Origin: Stieleria neptunia
Lineage (GTDB): Bacteria; Planctomycetota; Planctomycetia; Pirellulales; Pirellulaceae
Direction: 5' to 3'
Assembly (NCBI RefSeq): GCF_007754155.1
Contig: NZ_CP037423.1
Span: 372,001-436,000, forward strand
Length of the DNA stretch: 64,000 nt
Below the pieces are notes generated by a model. That model was given only the letters and a program-made list of their open reading frames with translations, was not told the origin of the DNA and did no database searches. Positions within the stretch are counted from its first letter, which is position 1. Each line of letters begins with the position of its first letter. Both the position numbers and the translations under genes were made by a program. Positions 1-11,048 of this stretch are shown piece by piece.

Positions 1-1
1 G

Positions 2-2092
2 GCGGGTTGGCAATGGGGGCATGACGGAACACTCGATTATCCGCGGGACCATTTGCTACCGCGGGGGCCGATGCCGAAGCGGTGGATGGACTATCGCGGG
101 CATTATTTGCACGGCGATCAATTGGTCCTCCGTTATCGCATCGACGGCCGCGAGATTCTGGAGTTGCCGCAGCAGGGCGCGCTACGAAACTCCGTCCGGC
201 ATTCGCTGCGAATCGGCCCGGGAAAGGCACTTGTGCTCGCGGCCGCCCAAGGCGACGCGTCGCGGGGCCGGTCGATGATTGTGCCGATCGACGGCAGCGG
301 TGATGCCGACAAGGTTGACGCCGGCGGCGGAGACGCGGGGGCGGTGATCGCCGTGGTCGGTGCCCCGTCAGATGACGACCGTGCCGAAGCAGCGCTCGAT
401 GTGTTCACTGCCGCGGCCGTGACCGGACAGGTCCAGGGACTGAAATGGCAGGTCGACGCGAAGCATCGATTGCAACTGGTGATTCCGGCGAGCGATCAAA
501 CACGGCAAGTCGACGTTCACACTCTGGCGGGCCGATCGGTCGAGGATTCCAGCGGAGCAGGCGAGCACGTTTCCCTGTCGCAATTCCAAACGTTCGTTGC
601 CGAGTCTCAATCGACATCACCGCTGGTGGAGTTCGACCGCCTGACGTCCGGCGGGCCGCTGTTGTGGCCCGACGTGTTGACGACCACCGGATACCTGGGA
701 TTGGAACAAGGGGCGTACGCGCTCGACACGATCACGATTCCAGACGCCACGCCGTGGAACACTTGGTTTCGCACTTCGGCCTTGGACTTCTTTGCCGACG
801 GACGGATGGCGGTTGCGACACACGGCGGCGACATCTGGATCGTTTCGGGCATCGACGACGACTTGCTGAATTTGAAATGGAAGCGATTCGCGGGCGGGTT
901 GTACGAACCGTTCGGTGTCAAAATCGTGGACGGAAACGTCTTCGTGACGTGCAAGGATCGGCTGGTCAAACTGCACGATGCCGACGGCAACGGCGAAGCG
1001 GACTTTTATGAAAGTTACAGCGCTGATCAAGACGTTTCGGTCAACTTCCATGCCTTCAATTTTGATTTGCAAACCGATGATCAAGGCAACTTCTATTACG
1101 CCAAAAGCGGGCATGGCACGGACTCGGACATCCCCGGCGCGGTGATCAAGGTCTCGGCCGATGGGCGGCATCGAGAGGTGTATTGCACCGGTTTTCGCAC
1201 GCCCAACGGGATGGGCAGTTTGCCCGACGGCCGCGTGGTCGCCAGCGACAACCAAGGTCAATGGACGCCGGCATCCAAAATCAGCTTGCTGCGGCCGGGC
1301 GGTTTTTACGGCTGGGTCGGCAACTATTCGATCCCCGGCATGTGGGCGCCCGGCGGCGGAACGATCGACCTCGAAAAAGTCGTCCCGCCGGATGCGTTCG
1401 ACCCGCCGCTGGTTTGGATGCCACAGGAATTCGACAATTCGTGTGGCGGCCAGGCCTGGGTCGACGACGAGCGTTGGGGGCCGTTGTCGGGGCACCTGTT
1501 GCACACCAGTTTCGGCAAGGGATGGATGTATTACACGATGATCCAAGATTTTCCCGACGTCTCGCAAGCCGCGATCATCAAGTTGCCATTCGATTTCAGC
1601 ACCGGAATCATGCGCGCCCGTGTGAATCCGGCCGACGGACAAGTCTATGCCACCGGGTTGCAAGGCTGGAACGGCGGCGGACGGATCGGTCTGGGCGACA
1701 AAGGGATCCAGCGGCTGCGGTACACCGGAAAACCACACAAGATGGTCAGCGATTGTGCCGTCCAAGCGGACGGATTGAAGCTGCAATTCAATTTCCCGCT
1801 CGACGTCCCGTCGGCGACCGACCTGGCATCCTACGACGTGACGCACTGGAATTATCGTTGGGCGAAATCGTACGGTTCGGAAATGTATTCGCCCGAAACC
1901 GGTGAGATCGGCGTCGATGAGATGAACGTGACCAGTGTCTCGTTGGGCAGCGACGGCAAGAGCGTGCTGTTGAACATCCCTGATCTAAAACCGGTCGATC
2001 AAGTCCACCTGTTGCTGAAGCTAAAGGCGCGCGACGGAGAGGGATTTGAAGAAGAGATCTACTGGACGATCAACCGCGTGCCGGAACAGTGA
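2..2092 (+). CDS. Beta-propeller dehydrogenase-like protein, 5' truncated by window edge
   Basis: The reading frame is already open at base 2 and runs to a stop at 2090-2092, so the start lies outside the window; the ATG at 53 and GTG-type codons are internal. The middle of the protein has the repeated short motifs of a sorbosone/glucose dehydrogenase-like six-bladed propeller: FFADGRMAVATHGGDIW, YEPFGVKIVDGNVFV, FRTPNGMGSLPDGRVVASD. The C-terminal 120 residues form a separate beta-rich domain. Planctomycete proteins of this type (DUF6797-containing or 'membrane-bound dehydrogenase' families) are secreted and often carry a C-terminal heme c. No CxxCH is visible in this part, so either it lies upstream or this is a heme-free variant. 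A role in periplasmic carbohydrate oxidation is inferred from the fold only. The next gene converges on it. Confidence 0.8.
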   Translation, partial: AGWQWGHDGTLDYPRDHLLPRGPMPKRWMDYRGHYLHGDQLVLRYRIDGREILELPQQGALRNSVRHSLRIGPGKALVLAAAQGDASRGRSMIVPIDGSGDADKVDAGGGDAGAVIAVVGAPSDDDRAEAALDVFTAAAVTGQVQGLKWQVDAKHRLQLVIPASDQTRQVDVHTLAGRSVEDSSGAGEHVSLSQFQTFVAESQSTSPLVEFDRLTSGGPLLWPDVLTTTGYLGLEQGAYALDTITIPDATPWNTWFRTSALDFFADGRMAVATHGGDIWIVSGIDDDLLNLKWKRFAGGLYEPFGVKIVDGNVFVTCKDRLVKLHDADGNGEADFYESYSADQDVSVNFHAFNFDLQTDDQGNFYYAKSGHGTDSDIPGAVIKVSADGRHREVYCTGFRTPNGMGSLPDGRVVASDNQGQWTPASKISLLRPGGFYGWVGNYSIPGMWAPGGGTIDLEKVVPPDAFDPPLVWMPQEFDNSCGGQAWVDDERWGPLSGHLLHTSFGKGWMYYTMIQDFPDVSQAAIIKLPFDFSTGIMRARVNPADGQVYATGLQGWNGGGRIGLGDKGIQRLRYTGKPHKMVSDCAVQADGLKLQFNFPLDVPSATDLASYDVTHWNYRWAKSYGSEMYSPETGEIGVDEMNVTSVSLGSDGKSVLLNIPDLKPVDQVHLLLKLKARDGEGFEEEIYWTINRVPEQ

Positions 2093-2193
2093 TCGGCTTG
2101 TTGGTGTGCAGGCTTTGGAGACCGTCCAGCTTCAGGCGATCGCTTTTCTGATGTACGATGGCCCCTTCCGGGCCGTCGCCCGTGGGGCTCTGC

Positions 2194-2217
2194 GCGACGA
2201 CCTTGAAAGGACGTCGT
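2194..2217. terminator. Candidate bidirectional terminator hairpin
   Basis: In the convergent gap 2093-2324 the sequence GCGACGACCTT is followed after two bases by AAGGACGTCGT. This gives an 11-position stem with one A/A mismatch and one G/T pair. There is no T-run, so function as a terminator is inferred from its position between two facing stop codons. Nothing else was recognised in the gap. Confidence 0.35.
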
Positions 2218-2324
2218 GCACCCCTCCGCCGACCACCTCTCACCCATTCGGTCAGATCATTCAGATTTGTCGCGTTTCGCGCTAGCCCTAAGCTGGACGC
2301 CTCAAGGCTAAACACCAACGGTTG

Positions 2325-3704
2325 CTAGGGTGCTGTTGCGGCGTCGGTGTTCGGCACCGCACCCAACCCGACTCCGCCCAGGCAACTGGTGTCCATCGAT
2401 CCGTCTCGCACGACGAAGATCCCGGGGAACTTGTCTTCCCAGGGCAGGTTCGCCTTCGGGCAATACTGCCGTGAATTCGATTCGATCGCGGCGACGCCGG
2501 GGACGTGGGCGGCGATGGCGGCGGAGTGAATCAGCGAGGCGCCCGGACAGGTCAAGTCTTGGACGCACAGGAACAGGCCCAGTTTCTGCGCGGCGACGGC
2601 CATCAACATCGATTGCGATTGTCCTTTGCAGGCCTTGAGCGCCGCCCCGGTGTAGCCCATCTCGCGGGCCAGCATCAGCGATTCCAGATCGGTCAGCGAT
2701 TCGTCGATCACGACCGGCTTCAGTTTTGCCGCTTCATGCATCTTGTTTTCCGGATGCGCCTTCAGATCGCGGGCCGTCGGTTGTTCGATGTACTGCACGC
2801 GGTCAAACCCTTTCGGCGTCCGCTCGCGAAGTTTTTCCAACATCTCGATCAAGTAATCGACATGTGGGCAGCGCTCATTGAAGTCCAGCGAGTAATACCA
2901 GGTGTCGACGCCGAGTGTTGCCTGCGTTTCCGCGGCGATGCGATCGACTTTGACGATCCGTTCCAGATCCCAATTGACGTCGTCGCCGTTGAGTTTGAGT
3001 TTCAGGTGCGTCAGTCCGTTGTAGCGAATCCATTCGGGCAAGGTATCGGGCAAGCCATCGCCGGTGGGTTTGGTCAATTCACCATCATCGAGTGGATCGA
3101 GCGCGCCGACCAGGTGGTACAGCGGCATCCGCGGTTTGGGTTTGTCCAGCAAGAAATCGCCGATCCAATCACCGGCGTAGTCCGCGCCCAGGTAGGCACC
3201 GACGTCACGGCTCATGAAATCCTGGCCATAGGTTTGAAAACAATTCTTGCCGTGGACTTTGCCAAAGGCGTCGTGGATCGCCGCATCAAAGGGGCTGCCG
3301 GTGACCATCGTGGCCAGCATGGGAATCGGTTGAACCAGCTTGAGTTCGCCGCTGACTTCGGCGGCTGCTGCCAGGTACAGTTCCTCAAGCGCCATGCCCA
3401 GGTCGACCGGGTGTCCGAATTCGGCGTAATCGCCAGCGATCGTTTCGCAGCGCGCGGCCAGTGTGGTCATCGCGGCCAGGGTTTGATCGTACGCCATTTC
3501 ACGCGACGGGAACGCCCAGATGTTCGACAGCGGCATGGAACCGAATCCGGTGGCCGTCTTTCCATCGCCAGTGACGACGTCACACTCCACGTTCAACACC
3601 GTGGCTTTGTCCACGGGCATGCCGCCGAACTTCATCGTGGTGCGATAATCGTGGTGCTCGTAATTGGTTCGGACGCCGGTGATGCGGATGTCGGTGGGTT
3701 TCAT
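2325..3704 (-). CDS. Mandelate racemase/muconate lactonizing enzyme family protein (enolase superfamily)
   Basis: The protein has 459 residues from the chosen ATG at 3704, which has AAGGA a few bases upstream; an in-frame start 48 bases further up has no such site and gives an unlikely N-terminus. The enolase-superfamily barrel is recognisable: [10 protein letters not shown] (catalytic Lys strand), GVDTWYY and YIEQPTARD (metal-ligand Asp/Glu strands), [19 protein letters not shown], then [12 protein letters not shown] and a late [17 protein letters not shown] segment. Such enzymes abstract a proton alpha to a carboxylate, typically of an acid sugar or dipeptide, using a divalent metal in the cytoplasm. 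The substrate cannot be told from sequence; neighbours point to carbohydrate catabolism. No signal peptide is seen. It is convergent with the upstream gene. Confidence 0.85.
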   Translation of the reverse strand: MKPTDIRITGVRTNYEHHDYRTTMKFGGMPVDKATVLNVECDVVTGDGKTATGFGSMPLSNIWAFPSREMAYDQTLAAMTTLAARCETIAGDYAEFGHPVDLGMALEELYLAAAAEVSGELKLVQPIPMLATMVTGSPFDAAIHDAFGKVHGKNCFQTYGQDFMSRDVGAYLGADYAGDWIGDFLLDKPKPRMPLYHLVGALDPLDDGELTKPTGDGLPDTLPEWIRYNGLTHLKLKLNGDDVNWDLERIVKVDRIAAETQATLGVDTWYYSLDFNERCPHVDYLIEMLEKLRERTPKGFDRVQYIEQPTARDLKAHPENKMHEAAKLKPVVIDESLTDLESLMLAREMGYTGAALKACKGQSQSMLMAVAAQKLGLFLCVQDLTCPGASLIHSAAIAAHVPGVAAIESNSRQYCPKANLPWEDKFPGIFVVRDGSMDTSCLGGVGLGAVPNTDAATAP

Positions 3705-3982
3705 GGTTCCTTGGTTCAGATAGTTCGCGATGCAACGTGAGCGCCGATTCAATCATCACGCTACGGTGGCGGCGGTAGTCTATCAGATTGCACCACCGGC
3801 TCGATGCCCAAGCGGAAGGGACGCCCCGCCGGCGAATCACGACGCGCACTCGGTGGAAACGGAGACAGCCGGCGACAGATTACTGAGCACCTTGGACCGG
3901 CGTGGGGCGTTTCTCATGAGGTAGACTGTCCGTATCCGCCCTGAATCTCCCTGATCCGATCATCGTTTCCACGCCCGCACTC

Positions 3983-6283
3983 ATGTCCTTTCGCCGGCCT
4001 TTTTCAACGTTTCTGCCTTACGTGACGTTGATGGTGCTGGTGTTTGGGGCGTCCCCCTGCCGGGCGGACTCGGCCACCCGTGAAGCCAACTTCCGAACGC
4101 ATTTGCTGCCGTTGCTTCGCACGTATTGTTATGACTGTCACGATTCCGGCAGCGAAATCGACTTGGCCAGCGACGACCGTGCCGCCAGTTTGCAGACCAA
4201 TCGGACCCGTTGGACCCAAGCGATCGCCCATTTGCGTTTGGGGACGATGCCGCCGGAAGACGGTCCGGAGCTGGATTCCGAAACGCGGCAGCGAATGGTG
4301 CGGATGATTGACGCCGTGGCCAATGCGGTCGACTGTGTCGAAAATCCCAACGCCGGTCGCGTCGCTTTGCGTCGGCTCAACCGTGACGAATACCGGAACA
4401 CGATTCGTGACTTGACGGGCGTCGACTACACGCCGGCGGCGGATTTTCCCGGTGACGATGTGGGGTACGGATTCGACAACATCGGCGATGTGCTCTCGCT
4501 GCCCCCGTTGCTGATGGAAAAGTACGTCGATGCGGCGTTGCAGGTCGCCGGCGAAGCGATCTACACGCCACCGCCGCCGGAACTGTACGAGATCGAGCGC
4601 GGCCCCGCATCTTTGGTCGGCGCCGAAAAATTCGGATCGCGCGTTCCACTGGTGCTCGCGTCCCAGGGCACCGTCTCGTTACCGGTCACGCTGCCGTTCG
4701 GCGGGATGTACCAGCTGACGCTGTTGGCAGGCGGCGATCAGGGCGGGGACGAACCGGTCAAGGTGGAGATCGATTGGGGGCGACGGCCGGTCGTGATCGA
4801 GGTCCCCAATCATGAGCCCCGGGAATTCAAGATTCCCATGCGGTTGGGAAAAGGCAGCCGCTCGATCAAAATCAGTTTCATCAACGACTATTACCAGAAG
4901 AACGTCGCGGACCGAAATTTCCATTTGCACCACGTGAAATTGACCGGCACCGAGACCCGCAGCGTTTCGGTCGACGCGTCCAAGATTCCGCCGAGTCATC
5001 AGAGAATCATTTTCGTCACGCCGTCCAAAGACGTGACGGTCGACCAGGCGACACGTGCCGTGCTGTCCCGGTTTGCCAGTCGTGCGTTCCGTCGACCGGC
5101 CAGCAGTTGGGAAGTCGATCGGTTGTCCGCGCTTGCCGCCCAGGTGCGTGACGCGGACGGAAGCTTTGAAGAAAGCATCCAAGTCGCCATCGGCGCCGTT
5201 CTGGTTTCGCCATCCTTCCTGTTCAAAGTCGAGCGGCCGCAATCGCCGGGTCCCGATGGGGCGATGCCGAGGATCACCGATTATGAACTGGCGACCCGGA
5301 TTTCGTACTTTCTGTGGAGCAGCATGCCCGACGATGAACTGTTGATGATGGCCCATCGCGGGACGATCCGAGATCCGAACGTGCTGCTGCGAAAGATCGC
5401 ATCGATGATCCAGGACCGACGTGCCAACCAGTTCGTCGAGAATTTCGCCTCGCAATGGTTGCAGATTCGCAACTTGGAAAACGTCGATCCGGACACCAGG
5501 GTGTATCGGGGTTTCAACGACCAGATTCGCAAATTGATGATGCGTGAGACGTTGACGTTTTTCGCCGCCGTGATGCGGGAGAACCTGCCCGTGACGACGC
5601 TGCTGGATGCGGATTTCACGTATCTGAATCAGCCCCTAGCGGAGTTCTACGGCATCGCCGGTGTCGCTGGCGATGGATTTCGCAAGGTCTCGCTGGCCGG
5701 GACACCGCGTGGCGGATTGCTGACGCACGCGAGTGTGTTGACGGTGACCAGCAACCCGACCCGCACCAGTCCGGTCAAACGCGGAAAATGGGTGCTGGAC
5801 AACCTGCTCAATACACCGCCACCGCCGGCGCCGCCGAATGTTCCCGAATTGCAACGTGACGAATTGGTCGGCACGTTGCGCGAGCGGATGGAGCAACATC
5901 GTCAGAATCCGGGCTGTGCGACGTGCCATAACATGATGGATCCGCTCGGTTTTGCCCTGGAAAACTTTGACGCCGTGGGGCGTTGGCGGTCCAGCGAAGG
6001 CCGCGAGCCGATCGATGCGGCGGGCGTGTTTCCCGATGGCACGACGTTCGACGGCGTGGATGATCTGCGCCGTCTGTTGGCCGGCCCCCGCAAAGAACAA
6101 TTCGTTCGCTGTCTGGCGGAGAAACTGTTGATCTATGCGATCGGCCGCGGCACCGCGTTTTATGACAAGTGTGCGATCGATACGATTGTCAGCGAGTGTC
6201 GCAAGCACGACGACCGCTTCGCCTATTTGATCGCAGCGATCATTCAAAGCGACCCTTTCCAGAAACAAGGTTTCCGAGAGTAA
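3983..6283 (+). CDS. DUF1592/DUF1588/DUF1587 planctomycete cytochrome-type protein
   Basis: This 766-residue secreted protein starts with a hydrophobic signal peptide (about residues 8-28, ending PCRADS). A planctomycete-type cytochrome motif CYDCH follows near residue 49. The order matches the DUF1587-DUF1595-DUF1592-DUF1588-DUF1585 architecture of Planctomycetota: RLNRDEYRNTIRDLTG, then a carbohydrate-binding-like sandwich, then RAFRRPAS, ISYFLWSSMPDDELL, LNTPPPPAPPNVPEL, a second CATCH with NMMDPLGFALENFD, and KLLIYAIGRG. Function is unproven; members are thought to act in the periplasm with the DUF1552 partner encoded next. Only four bases separate the two genes, so they form an operon. 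The family is almost restricted to this phylum and strongly supports the taxonomic call. Confidence 0.92.
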   Translation: MSFRRPFSTFLPYVTLMVLVFGASPCRADSATREANFRTHLLPLLRTYCYDCHDSGSEIDLASDDRAASLQTNRTRWTQAIAHLRLGTMPPEDGPELDSETRQRMVRMIDAVANAVDCVENPNAGRVALRRLNRDEYRNTIRDLTGVDYTPAADFPGDDVGYGFDNIGDVLSLPPLLMEKYVDAALQVAGEAIYTPPPPELYEIERGPASLVGAEKFGSRVPLVLASQGTVSLPVTLPFGGMYQLTLLAGGDQGGDEPVKVEIDWGRRPVVIEVPNHEPREFKIPMRLGKGSRSIKISFINDYYQKNVADRNFHLHHVKLTGTETRSVSVDASKIPPSHQRIIFVTPSKDVTVDQATRAVLSRFASRAFRRPASSWEVDRLSALAAQVRDADGSFEESIQVAIGAVLVSPSFLFKVERPQSPGPDGAMPRITDYELATRISYFLWSSMPDDELLMMAHRGTIRDPNVLLRKIASMIQDRRANQFVENFASQWLQIRNLENVDPDTRVYRGFNDQIRKLMMRETLTFFAAVMRENLPVTTLLDADFTYLNQPLAEFYGIAGVAGDGFRKVSLAGTPRGGLLTHASVLTVTSNPTRTSPVKRGKWVLDNLLNTPPPPAPPNVPELQRDELVGTLRERMEQHRQNPGCATCHNMMDPLGFALENFDAVGRWRSSEGREPIDAAGVFPDGTTFDGVDDLRRLLAGPRKEQFVRCLAEKLLIYAIGRGTAFYDKCAIDTIVSECRKHDDRFAYLIAAIIQSDPFQKQGFRE

Positions 6284-6287
6284 TCCG

Positions 6288-7631
6288 ATGCCCAAAACCC
6301 TTTCTCGACGAACCGTTCTGCGTGGCGCCGGTGTCTCGCTGGCCTTGCCGCTGTTGGATGTGATGTCATCAAGCCGCCTGTTGTCCGCCGCGGAAGCAAC
6401 TGCGCGGCCGCCGCTGCGGATGGCGTTCTTTTATGTGCCCAACGGCATGCACATGCCTGATTGGACGCCACAGAAAGCGGGGTACAAATACGACCTGCCG
6501 CCGACGCTCGAGCGGATCGCCGACTTTCAGGATGACATCAATGTGTTGAGCGGGTTGACGCTCGACGGCGCGCGGGCCCACGGCGACGGCGGCGGCGACC
6601 ACGCCCGCAGCGTGGCTGCGTTTCTGACGGGCGCCCATCCCCGCAAAACCAACGGTGCGGACATCCAAAATGGCATCTCGGTCGATCAAGCGACCGCCAA
6701 GTATGTCGGTGACCAATCGCGTTTCGCCTCGCTGGAACTCGGGCTCGAAGCCAGCGCCCAGGCAGGCAATTGCGACAGCGGCTACAGTTGTGCCTACGCA
6801 TCCAACATGTCGTGGCGCGGGCCGACCAACCCGATGGCCAAGGAAATCGATCCCGGTGCGGTGTTCGATCGGCTGTTCGCCGGAAAGAGCGTCAAAGCGA
6901 CCAAGCAGGCCAAAACGAAACGTGAACTGTTTCGCAAAAGTGTGCTCGATTTCGCACTCGAAGACGCCAAGCGATTGCATCAAGCCTTGCCGGCCGTGGA
7001 TCGTCGCAAACTAGACGAGTACCTGTACGCCGTCCGCGATGTGGAAAAACGACTCGGCGGCGCAGAACGTTTGCGGTTCGATGAGAGTGGCGTGCCGGAT
7101 TACCCGCGCCCCAGCGGTGTGCCTCGGGAGTTGGACAAGCACAGCGATCTGATGATGGACATGGTCACGCTGGCGTTTCAAACCGACAGCACGCGGATCC
7201 TGTCGTTCATGTTCACCAATGCCGGCAGCAATCGAAGTTACAAAGAGATCGGCGTCAGCGAGGGGCACCACGAGTTGTCGCACCACGGCAAAAGCGAGCA
7301 CAAGCAAACGCAAATCGCAACGATCAATCGCTATCATCTGGACCGTTTCGCGTATCTGCTGGGGCGGTTGCGAAATGTCCGCGAAGGCAGCCGGACGCTG
7401 CTGGAAAACAGCATGATTGTTTACGGCAGTGGGATCAGCGATGGCGACCGCCACAACCACGACGACCTGCCGATTTTGTTGGCCGGCTCGGCGGCCGGTC
7501 GGATCAAGACCGGACGGCATCTGAAGTACGACAACGGCACCCCGCTGTGCAATCTGTACGTCTGGATGATGCAGCAAATGGGCGCCGACGCCAAACAATT
7601 CGGCGACAGCAACGGCGTGATCAAGCTGTAG
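6288..7631 (+). CDS. DUF1552 domain-containing exported protein
   Basis: The 447-residue protein has a twin-arginine-like start (SRRTVLRGAGVSLALPLLD) typical of exported planctomycete DUF1552 proteins, then the family signatures MAFFYVPNGMHMPDW, HARSVAAFLTGAHP, SLELGLE and SYKEIGVSEGHHELSHHG, and an ending MQQMGADAKQFGDSNG. The fold is related to sulfatase/alkaline-phosphatase-like DUF1501 proteins, but no reaction is established. It sits four bases downstream of the DUF1592 protein, the usual two-gene arrangement, which implies joint function in the cell envelope. The 3' end faces a minus-strand oxidoreductase gene across a palindromic repeat at 7640-7707. Confidence 0.92.
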   Translation: MPKTLSRRTVLRGAGVSLALPLLDVMSSSRLLSAAEATARPPLRMAFFYVPNGMHMPDWTPQKAGYKYDLPPTLERIADFQDDINVLSGLTLDGARAHGDGGGDHARSVAAFLTGAHPRKTNGADIQNGISVDQATAKYVGDQSRFASLELGLEASAQAGNCDSGYSCAYASNMSWRGPTNPMAKEIDPGAVFDRLFAGKSVKATKQAKTKRELFRKSVLDFALEDAKRLHQALPAVDRRKLDEYLYAVRDVEKRLGGAERLRFDESGVPDYPRPSGVPRELDKHSDLMMDMVTLAFQTDSTRILSFMFTNAGSNRSYKEIGVSEGHHELSHHGKSEHKQTQIATINRYHLDRFAYLLGRLRNVREGSRTLLENSMIVYGSGISDGDRHNHDDLPILLAGSAAGRIKTGRHLKYDNGTPLCNLYVWMMQQMGADAKQFGDSNGVIKL

Positions 7632-7639
7632 CCCGCGCC

Positions 7640-7707
7640 GTGAGCCGCGACGCGTAAGCGGCCGGGCCTTTCGGCGTCCGCCCGAGGCCTTACGGCCAGC
7701 GGCTCAC
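7640..7707. repeat. REP-like palindrome, family 1, copy A
   Basis: This imperfect palindrome has arms starting GTGAGCCGC and ending GCGGCTCAC, with inner parts GTAAGCGGCCGGG and CCCGCCCGAGGCCTTAC. It is followed by a conserved tail TTGACTCCGCAGATCCCG to about 7740. Related copies lie at 16597, 57224 and (inverted) 59485. It fills the convergent junction between 7631 and 7830 and may terminate transcription from both sides. Confidence 0.85.
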
Positions 7708-7829
7708 CGTTGACTCCGCAGATCCCGATTCAATTGACACGCCGTGAGCGGGCGACGCGTGTTTGCCCTGGCACGTGCCGTCCCCAGGCGGGCCCCTGGG
7801 GACGAGGCAGTGACAATCCTAAGCGTCGA

Positions 7830-9143
<1,314 letters not shown>

Positions 9144-9336
9144 CTGTTTATCCTTTCGGAATGATCAACTCGACGGGCGGCGACGCGACAAGTGCGTCGT
9201 CGGCCGGCGAGTTTTTTGGGAATGGGAATTTGGTGGGCAACAAGATCACGCTGCTGTATTGTAAAGGCAATCGCTTCCCAATTGACTTTGCTTGGACCGT
9301 ATTCTACTAAGGTTTTTTTAAGCCGAGCCGTTTTTT

Positions 9337-9402
9337 CGGCGACAACCGAGACCGGCGCGCAATCGAAACCGGCGACAACCGAGACCGGCGCGCAATCGAA
9401 AC
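9337..9402. repeat. Perfect 33-bp tandem duplication
   Basis: Two adjacent identical 33-base units beginning CGGCGACAACCGAGACCGG (9337-9369 and 9370-9402) are followed by the first nucleotides of a third. They lie in the divergent upstream region of the small gene at 9431, 28 bases before its start codon. The identity of the units points to a recent duplication; effect on expression is unknown. Confidence 0.9.
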
Positions 9403-9430
9403 CGGCGCAACAGTGCCGCAGGAGCAACCG

Positions 9431-9796
9431 ATGTTGAACCCCAGCGATCCGACACCGTCCGACCGGGTGGGCGAGACGGCACCGGTCCAACAGCCTGCGA
9501 TCGATCAGCCGCCGCAACCGGGGTTACCGATCGAATCCGAACCGTCGGCCCCGCCGGCGTTTGGTTGCATCGTCTATTTCGCCCGCGAAGGTGGCACGTT
9601 TTGCGGTCGCGTCGCCAATTTGGGCGGAATTGAGGTATCGGCATCGAGCCAGCGAGAAATGCTCGGTCAAATCGTCGCACGCTTCAAATCGGCCGTCGCC
9701 GACAGCCTGGCCAACGGCGAGACCCCCGCCTGGATCGTGCCGCCGGCAGAAAAACGGCCCGCTGAAACCAAGCTGTTTTTGCCCGTGCATTTGTAA
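9431..9796 (+). CDS. Small hypothetical protein, HicB-like beta region possible
   Basis: The 121-residue protein starts at the ATG at 9431 because AGGAG lies seven bases upstream; a GTG 18 bases earlier would include that site inside the gene. The first 35 residues are Pro/Glu-rich and probably disordered. The ordered part contains FGCIVYFAREGGTFCGRV, NLGGIEVSASSQREMLGQI and a helix FKSAVADSLANG followed by TPAWIVPP. That order (strand, strand, small helix, long helix, short Pro/Trp tail) is reminiscent of the partial RNase-H fold of HicB-like antitoxins, but no DNA-binding domain or HicA partner is visible, so the resemblance is only suggestive. It converges on the methyltransferase gene with an 18-base gap. 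Confidence 0.65.
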   Translation: MLNPSDPTPSDRVGETAPVQQPAIDQPPQPGLPIESEPSAPPAFGCIVYFAREGGTFCGRVANLGGIEVSASSQREMLGQIVARFKSAVADSLANGETPAWIVPPAEKRPAETKLFLPVHL

Positions 9797-9814
9797 GGAG
9801 CCAACGGATAGGTA

Positions 9815-10882
9815 TTACCGCAACTGCACGGCGAGGCAGACTTCACAGCGGTTTCGGGCCAGTTGACGCACTTGCACGTCGACCGGGTTCCACGTCTGGA
9901 TCTGCTCCAGCCAAGCGTCGATTCGCCCCGCCGCGTCGTAGTGGCCCAGCTTCATCGTCAGCAACATTCCCGACAACGAGCATTCACGGTGCGTCACGAT
10001 GTGTTCGATCGTCGTGAGTGTCTTTTCCGGTTTCACGTTCGAATCGGCCAGTAGCCATTTGACGTTGCGGAACTCTCGGCGGGGAAGATCCCCGGCGCGG
10101 GCGCGGAGGTGTTTGAATCGCGGGTGATTGGCAATCCGCTCGTCCATTTCCGCCGGATCGATTCCGATCACCTTCAACCCCAACTCGAGCAGCCGTCCGC
10201 AGGCACCGCCGGGGGCGCTGCCGATTTCCACCACCACATCACCGGGCGCGAAATCGAAGCCGCTCCACGTGATCGATTCGGCGGCTTTGTAGTAGGCGCG
10301 TGAGATCGGTTCATATTGCGGCTCGATCGGCTGCACGCCGCCGGGCCAGCGCGAATGCCACTTGGCTGAGGTGTGCCAACCGATCATCCAGTCGTCCGGA
10401 TCGACCAACACCAGATCCAGCACCCGCTCACCGGGCTGGGCGATGCGGTTGGGTTGATCGCCGCGCACCCATCGCTCCGCCAGCGACTGATGGACCCGCT
10501 GGGCGACCAGTTTGGCGACTTCATCGACCCCGGGTTCGAAACCGAATTTACCGATCGGAAGGCGATCGCGCGGCCAGACGTGCAGTTGATCAAACACCCG
10601 ACCGCCGGCAAACGTTTCGTCCAGCAAGTCGACCAAGCGGGTCACTTGGGTTTCGCCATCGCCGTCTTTCAGATGGCCGATCGAGTGCGCCGCGGTGCGG
10701 ATGAAGGTCCCGCTGGGCAACGCCATCGGTTGATCGTGTTTGGCGGTGACGAAGCCGGGCCGCGAAAACGCCAAACGCCAACCCGCCGCGGCGATCGATT
10801 GTTTGACCTGTTTTTCGGCGCCATTGGCGCAGCACAACATGGCAAACGTTGGCTCGGCGGTGGGTTTGTCGGGAGAGGTCAT
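9815..10882 (-). CDS. FtsJ/RlmM-like SAM-dependent RNA 2'-O-methyltransferase
   Basis: The 355-residue protein has a C-terminal FtsJ-type Rossmann domain with SAM motif VVVEIGSAPGGACGRLLELG (about residues 220-239), then KVIGIDPAEMD, KWLLADSNVKPE and a late LLTMKLG strand carrying the expected catalytic Lys. The N-terminal 150 residues (FAMLCCANGAEKQVKQSI) resemble the THUMP-like accessory domain of the 23S rRNA C2498 methyltransferase RlmM. Family membership is clear and the exact target base is inferred. The proteins act in the cytoplasm without partners. The ATG at 10882 gives a sensible N-terminus; the upstream gap holds nested palindromes. Confidence 0.85.
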   Translation of the reverse strand: MTSPDKPTAEPTFAMLCCANGAEKQVKQSIAAAGWRLAFSRPGFVTAKHDQPMALPSGTFIRTAAHSIGHLKDGDGETQVTRLVDLLDETFAGGRVFDQLHVWPRDRLPIGKFGFEPGVDEVAKLVAQRVHQSLAERWVRGDQPNRIAQPGERVLDLVLVDPDDWMIGWHTSAKWHSRWPGGVQPIEPQYEPISRAYYKAAESITWSGFDFAPGDVVVEIGSAPGGACGRLLELGLKVIGIDPAEMDERIANHPRFKHLRARAGDLPRREFRNVKWLLADSNVKPEKTLTTIEHIVTHRECSLSGMLLTMKLGHYDAAGRIDAWLEQIQTWNPVDVQVRQLARNRCEVCLAVQLR

Positions 10883-10906
10883 GGTCTGCGTTTTGTGAGG
10901 TGAAAA

Positions 10907-11037
10907 GTGGGATAGGCTTCCAGCCTGTCAGACTCGAGTTCTTTCTGAACGGTAGGTGACGCTGTGCGTCACATCTCAGCCGTGACGCACAGCGTCACCT
11001 ACCGCGTGGAATCGACGAGCCTAGAAGCCTATCCCAC
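10907..11037. repeat. Nested palindromes: family 2 repeat interrupted by a second palindrome
   Basis: The outer arms GTGGGATAGGCTTCCAGCC (10907-10925, continuing to 10929) and GCCTAGAAGCCTATCCCAC (11019-11037) belong to family 2, also seen at 19051, 37798 and 46707. Between them lies a perfect 22-bp inverted repeat, GGTAGGTGACGCTGTG... (10951-10972) with its complement at 10982-11003 around a nine-base loop. One palindrome appears to have inserted into or beside another between two codirectional minus-strand genes. Confidence 0.9.
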
Positions 11038-11048
11038 TAAGGCGGATG

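Noticed and set aside
617..1846. A 409-codon minus-strand open frame
   Set aside because: Antisense shadow of the beta-propeller gene; no start signal or motif.
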